Source of the DNA: an uncultured Subdoligranulum sp.
Lineage (GTDB): Bacteria > Bacillota > Clostridia > Oscillospirales > Ruminococcaceae
Length of the DNA stretch: 64,000 nucleotides
Assembly (NCBI GenBank): GCA_904374465.1
Contig: CAJFFY010000001.1
Location: 62,001 to 126,000, forward strand
Direction of reading: 5' to 3'
Part shown: one piece after another, positions 60,744 to 64,000 of the stretch
Position numbering within the stretch: position 1 is the stretch's first letter
Layout: every line of letters begins with the position of its first letter
Notes under the pieces: generated by a model
Database searches by the model: none
What the model was told of the DNA's origin: nothing
The model's input: only the letters and a program-made list of their open reading frames with translations
Position numbers and translations under genes: made by a program

Positions 60744-62127
60744 GGGTCACATCCAAATTGCTGAAACGTGTGTGGGCGCCATCCCATCCAAGGCGAACCA
60801 CACTGGTTTCGCCATGACGGTTTTTGGCAACAATGCATTCGGCTTCGTTTTCGTTGGCCTGGTTTTCCTCGCCGTTCTGCGAGTTGTAATAGGCAGCACG
60901 GTAGAGGAACAAGACGATGTCGGCATCCTGTTCGATGGAACCGGAGTCGCGCAAGTCGGAAAGCTGCGGCCGATGGTCAGAGCGTCCCGCGGTTTTTTCC
61001 GCCGCACGGGAAAGCTGCGACAGGGCAATCACGGGCACGTTCAATTCCTTGGCCATGATTTTCAGGTTCCGGGTAATATCACTGATTTCCTGCACACGAC
61101 TTTCGGTCTTTTTGGCACTCTGCATCAGCTGCAGATAGTCAATAATAACCAGACCAATCTTATCTTTCTTGGGGTCCTGATTGATGGTACGTATTTTGGC
61201 CTTGATTTCCGGCACCGAAATACCGGAGGTATCATCCATATAAATGGGTGCATTGTACAGCAGCGAGGTGGCCTGGGCAAAATCGTTCCAGTCCGAATTG
61301 TTCAGGCGCCCGGTGCGGAACGCCTGGCTGTCAATGTTGGCGGTGCTGGAAAGAATACGGTCGGTCAGCTGCTCGCAGGTCATTTCCAGGCTGAAAATGA
61401 TGGTGGGCACTTTTTGCTGCCGGGCCACGTTGGTGGCAATGTTCAGTGCGAAACTGGTCTTGCCCATACCGGGACGGGCTGCCAGAATGATCAGGTCGGA
61501 GCGTCCCAGGCCGGTCAGCACCGTATCCAGATAATTGAAGCCGGTGGGAATGCCCGCAAACTTATCACGGTCAGCACCGCTGAGTTTCTGCATGGTATCG
61601 ATGACTTCCAGGATGGATTCCCGGATGGTCTTGACGCCGGACTTGTCCCGTCCACTGCGGATATCATAAATTTTCTGTTCTGCCGACTCCAGCAGCATGT
61701 CGGCATCTTCACCGCTATTGGTCTCACTGAGGATGCTGCGGGCCGCTTCGATGAGCCGACGGGCCTGGTACTTTTCCTTGACAATTTTGAAGTAGGAATC
61801 CACATTGGAGATGGCCGGCACCGTTTCGGCCACGTGGGTGATGTAAATTTTTGCATCGTCCGCGCTGGCAAAGGTACCGCTGTTGGCCAAAGCATTGACC
61901 AATGTGATGATGTCGACGGCTTCGCTTTCGGTGTACAGTGACCGCATGGTCTCATAGACGGCACGGTTCTGGTCCGAATAAAACATTTCGGGTTCCATAT
62001 CGGTGATCAAGCGGTTGAGGATGGTTTCATCCATCAGCGCTGCGCCCAAAATGCTTTGTTCCGCCTGCATATTGTAGGGCATCTGAATACCCAGGCTGGA
62101 AAGGCTCAATTCTTCATTCCGAGGCAA
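60733..62127 (-). CDS. dnaB: Replicative DNA helicase DnaB
   Basis: Hexameric helicase of the replication fork. It has 464 residues: an N-terminal collar (MPYNMQAEQSILGAALMD), a linker, then the RecA-like ATPase with Walker A AARPGMGKTSFALNIA (about 215-230), VIIDYLQLM, the arginine-finger region and SDLRDSGSIEQDADIVLFLYR. TTG 62127 lies 9 nt after AAGGAGG and is preferred; the in-frame GTG 62136 sits directly on that site. It follows rplI by 51 bp, the usual Firmicute order. No intein. Confidence 0.97.
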   Translation of the reverse strand: MPRNEELSLSSLGIQMPYNMQAEQSILGAALMDETILNRLITDMEPEMFYSDQNRAVYETMRSLYTESEAVDIITLVNALANSGTFASADDAKIYITHVAETVPAISNVDSYFKIVKEKYQARRLIEAARSILSETNSGEDADMLLESAEQKIYDIRSGRDKSGVKTIRESILEVIDTMQKLSGADRDKFAGIPTGFNYLDTVLTGLGRSDLIILAARPGMGKTSFALNIATNVARQQKVPTIIFSLEMTCEQLTDRILSSTANIDSQAFRTGRLNNSDWNDFAQATSLLYNAPIYMDDTSGISVPEIKAKIRTINQDPKKDKIGLVIIDYLQLMQSAKKTESRVQEISDITRNLKIMAKELNVPVIALSQLSRAAEKTAGRSDHRPQLSDLRDSGSIEQDADIVLFLYRAAYYNSQNGEENQANENEAECIVAKNRHGETSVVRLGWDGAHTRFSNLDVTHEF

Positions 62128-62178
62128 TACAGACACCCTCCTTCCCCGGTCGATTTCACGCTGACAAGTACCCCTGCT

Positions 62179-62625
62179 TTACAGCTCTTCCACTTTCACC
62201 TTGAAGGTAGCCGCAACGCCGGCGTACAGCCGCACGGTAGCATCATAGCTGCCGAATTCTTTGATGGCCGACGGCAGTTCAACCTTCTTCTTATCAATTT
62301 CGGTGCCGGTCAGCTGGGTCAGCAGTTCCGCCACTTCCTTGCCGGTCACCTTTCCGTACAGCTTGCCGGAAGCGCCACCCTTGATCTTGGTGGTGACCGT
62401 CTGGCCCTGAATCTTTGCGGCCAGTTCTTGAGCTGCCGCCCGGGCTTCTGCCTCATGATGTGCCTTTGCCTCACTCTTGGTGCGGGCCTGGTTCAGTGCA
62501 CCGGCATCTGCAGGGGCCGCCAAACCACGCGGGAAAAGAAAGTTCCGCGCATATCCATCCGAGACCTCATGGATCTCATCTTTCTTACCAATCGTTTTCA
62601 CATCCTGCTTGAGAATGATCTTCAT
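62179..62625 (-). CDS. rplI: 50S ribosomal protein L9
   Basis: Large-subunit protein that restrains frameshifting. It has 148 residues: an N-terminal globular domain [29 protein letters not shown] with LFPRGLAA, a connecting helix (about 42-80, [19 protein letters not shown]) and a C-terminal domain [22 protein letters not shown] 62625 has GGGAGGA upstream, and the frame starting at 62712 lies inside gdpP. It follows gdpP closely. Confidence 0.97.
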   Translation of the reverse strand: MKIILKQDVKTIGKKDEIHEVSDGYARNFLFPRGLAAPADAGALNQARTKSEAKAHHEAEARAAAQELAAKIQGQTVTTKIKGGASGKLYGKVTGKEVAELLTQLTGTEIDKKKVELPSAIKEFGSYDATVRLYAGVAATFKVKVEEL

Positions 62626-62653
62626 AATGTATATCCTCCCGATATGATATGTT

Positions 62654-64000
62654 TTATCGTGCCGCAGCCGCACTGGCAGCTTGAGAGGCACGGTAGAGGT
62701 CGATTTGTTCACGGATACGATGTTCCGCGTCGTTCAAAGTACAGTTCTGCAATTGTGCTCCGGCCATCATCAGGTGGCCACCGCCCCCCAGCGGTTCCAG
62801 GATCACCTGTACATTCAGAGCGCCCATGCTGCGCGCCGAGATATTGACACCGCCATTCTTGGCCACTGCCACAAAGCTGGCATCCACTCCGTTGATGGTC
62901 AACAGGTCATTGGCCGCCATGGGCAGCACCACATTCATGCCGGCATCCAGTTCCTCCGATAATGCTATGGCACAACCTTTGTATATGTAAGCCCCCTCCA
63001 CAATGTGGGCGCGGGCCTCATATTCTTCTTTGGACGTGTTGAAGAGCAGTTTGGTTTCTGCTGTCTGCGCGCCACGGCTGCGCAGCCAGGCAGCTGCCTC
63101 GAAGGTGCGCACCCCCACATGCAGTGCAAAACTGCGGGTATCCAGCATAATGCCGGCCAAAAGCGCCTGGGCTTCCAGGGGGGTAATGTTATTTTCTTTC
63201 GGCATGAACTGCAGCAGCTCACAGATCAGTTCGCTGGCGCTGGAAGCATACGGTTCATGATAAAGCAGTAATGGCCGGTCAATGTGCCCCACCGCCATAC
63301 GGTGGTGATCAATGACCACCACGCGCTTGCACTTTTCGTAGATTTTCTGGCTTTCCAGCAGACGAACCTGATAGGTATCCACCACAATGAGCAAAGTGTT
63401 GGGGGTGATCACTTCCAGCGTCTGGTCCGGCGGAATGAAATCCCTCCCGCAGCCTGCGTCCAGGAAAACCTTGAGCAAAGGCCCTGCCAACGTAGCATCG
63501 CTGTTGATGGCAATCACCGCGGGGACACCACACATCTTGCACATACGCAGTGCGCCCACGGCAGACCCCACCGCATCCAGATCACTCATCCGGTGGCCCA
63601 TCACAATAACGCTGTCGCTCTTCTTGATCAGGTCGCACAACGCGTTGGAGATGATCCGGCTGCGCACATGACTACGCTTTTCCACACCGTGGGATATACC
63701 GCCGTAAAACTCAAACCCGTCCACCGTTTTGACGGCAGCCTGATCCCCGCCGCGGCCCAATGCAATGTCAATGCTTTCCCGCGCCATCTGATGGCATTCC
63801 TGCAGCGTTTTGCCGCCATGCCCCACGCCGATGGAAAGGGTGGTTAACCCACCGGGATGCAGTGCGCGGACCTGGTCGAGAATATCGAAACGTTCCTGAA
63901 GCATCCAGCGGACGTCCCGCTCCTCCACCACCGCAATGTAGCGACTGTTGGAAACCCGGCGCAGAAAACCGGTGCTTCGGGAAATATACCGTTCCAGCAG
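62654..64000 (-). CDS. gdpP: Cyclic-di-AMP phosphodiesterase GdpP/YybT (C-terminal part, cut by edge)
   Basis: Membrane phosphodiesterase that hydrolyses c-di-AMP; only the last 448 residues are present and the frame runs off the right edge. The visible part starts inside a degenerate GGDEF domain ([40 protein letters not shown]), which no longer carries the GGDEF signature. The DHH domain follows: [26 protein letters not shown], the motif with Asp/Thr [12 protein letters not shown], then DHHA1 with [16 protein letters not shown]. The N-terminal membrane helices and PAS domain lie outside. It precedes rplI as in Bacillus yybT-rplI-dnaC. Confidence 0.95.
   Translation of the reverse strand: MLERYISRSTGFLRRVSNSRYIAVVEERDVRWMLQERFDILDQVRALHPGGLTTLSIGVGHGGKTLQECHQMARESIDIALGRGGDQAAVKTVDGFEFYGGISHGVEKRSHVRSRIISNALCDLIKKSDSVIVMGHRMSDLDAVGSAVGALRMCKMCGVPAVIAINSDATLAGPLLKVFLDAGCGRDFIPPDQTLEVITPNTLLIVVDTYQVRLLESQKIYEKCKRVVVIDHHRMAVGHIDRPLLLYHEPYASSASELICELLQFMPKENNITPLEAQALLAGIMLDTRSFALHVGVRTFEAAAWLRSRGAQTAETKLLFNTSKEEYEARAHIVEGAYIYKGCAIALSEELDAGMNVVLPMAANDLLTINGVDASFVAVAKNGGVNISARSMGALNVQVILEPLGGGGHLMMAGAQLQNCTLNDAEHRIREQIDLYRASQAASAAAAR

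Noticed and set aside
1..64000. tRNA, rRNA, CRISPR, insertion sequence or prophage
   Set aside because: Gaps are mostly under 250 bp and are accounted for by promoters, leaders and terminators; no transposase, integrase, repeat array or cloverleaf was found.

Overview
The window is a dense, almost gap-free stretch of a bacterial chromosome. It carries about 52 protein genes, all but one on the minus strand. I see no tRNA, rRNA, CRISPR array, insertion sequence or phage gene. Gene content and order point to a Gram-positive Firmicute of class Clostridia, probably Oscillospiraceae (the Faecalibacterium/Gemmiger/Subdoligranulum type). Supporting this are the rplS-lepB-rbgA-rnhB-yraN block, rapZ-whiA, HPr kinase, sepF-ylmH-divIVA-ileS-lspA-pseudouridine synthase, miaB-ylbF/ricA-mutS-mutL-miaA, and gdpP-rplI-dnaB-tilS-hpt-ftsH. 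The moderately high GC and frequent TTG/GTG starts behind strong AGGAGG-type sites fit as well. The genus is inference.

Layout on the minus strand, from the right edge leftwards: (1) 64000-55530, c-di-AMP phosphodiesterase gdpP (cut by the edge), rplI, dnaB, tilS, hpt, ftsH and an unrecognised tail-anchored zinc-ribbon protein. (2) 55464-54502, the only plus-strand gene, a pseudouridine synthase, diverging from radC through overlapping promoters. (3) uvrB-uvrA excision repair operon with its own promoter and a palindrome at the expected start point. (4) miaB, ylbF-family gene, mutS, mutL, miaA and an HlyD-like membrane protein: tRNA modification plus mismatch repair. (5) sepF, ylmH, divIVA, ileS, lspA, pseudouridine synthase, Cof-type HAD phosphatase, lone PTS EIIA: cell division and envelope. 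(6) An ABC importer operon of the TrpX/COG2984 type with a structured leader. (7) A membrane-anchored SGNH-like/Ig-like protein whose catalytic residues are missing, a YjjG-like HAD and an ABC-F ATPase. (8) 23714-14067, a self-contained eight-gene surface-glycan operon (DUF4422, two GT2 enzymes, COG5610 HAD, NAD epimerase, two RgpF-type proteins, acyltransferase) with its own promoter and terminator. (9) hprK, PHP phosphatase, glucokinase, murB, rapZ, whiA, dnaE, then pfkA with its own promoter: carbon control, wall precursor and replication. (10) rplS with a structured leader, lepB, rbgA, rnhB, yraN and the start of thrC, cut by the left edge.

Most of the window is conserved housekeeping. 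The accessory or less-explained parts are the glycan operon, the degenerate SGNH protein, the zinc-ribbon protein after ftsH, the ABC importer leader, and several regulatory structures between genes. I found no clear new defence or mobile system. The strongest candidates for undescribed biology are the zinc-ribbon protein, the SGNH pseudoenzyme and the glycan operon.
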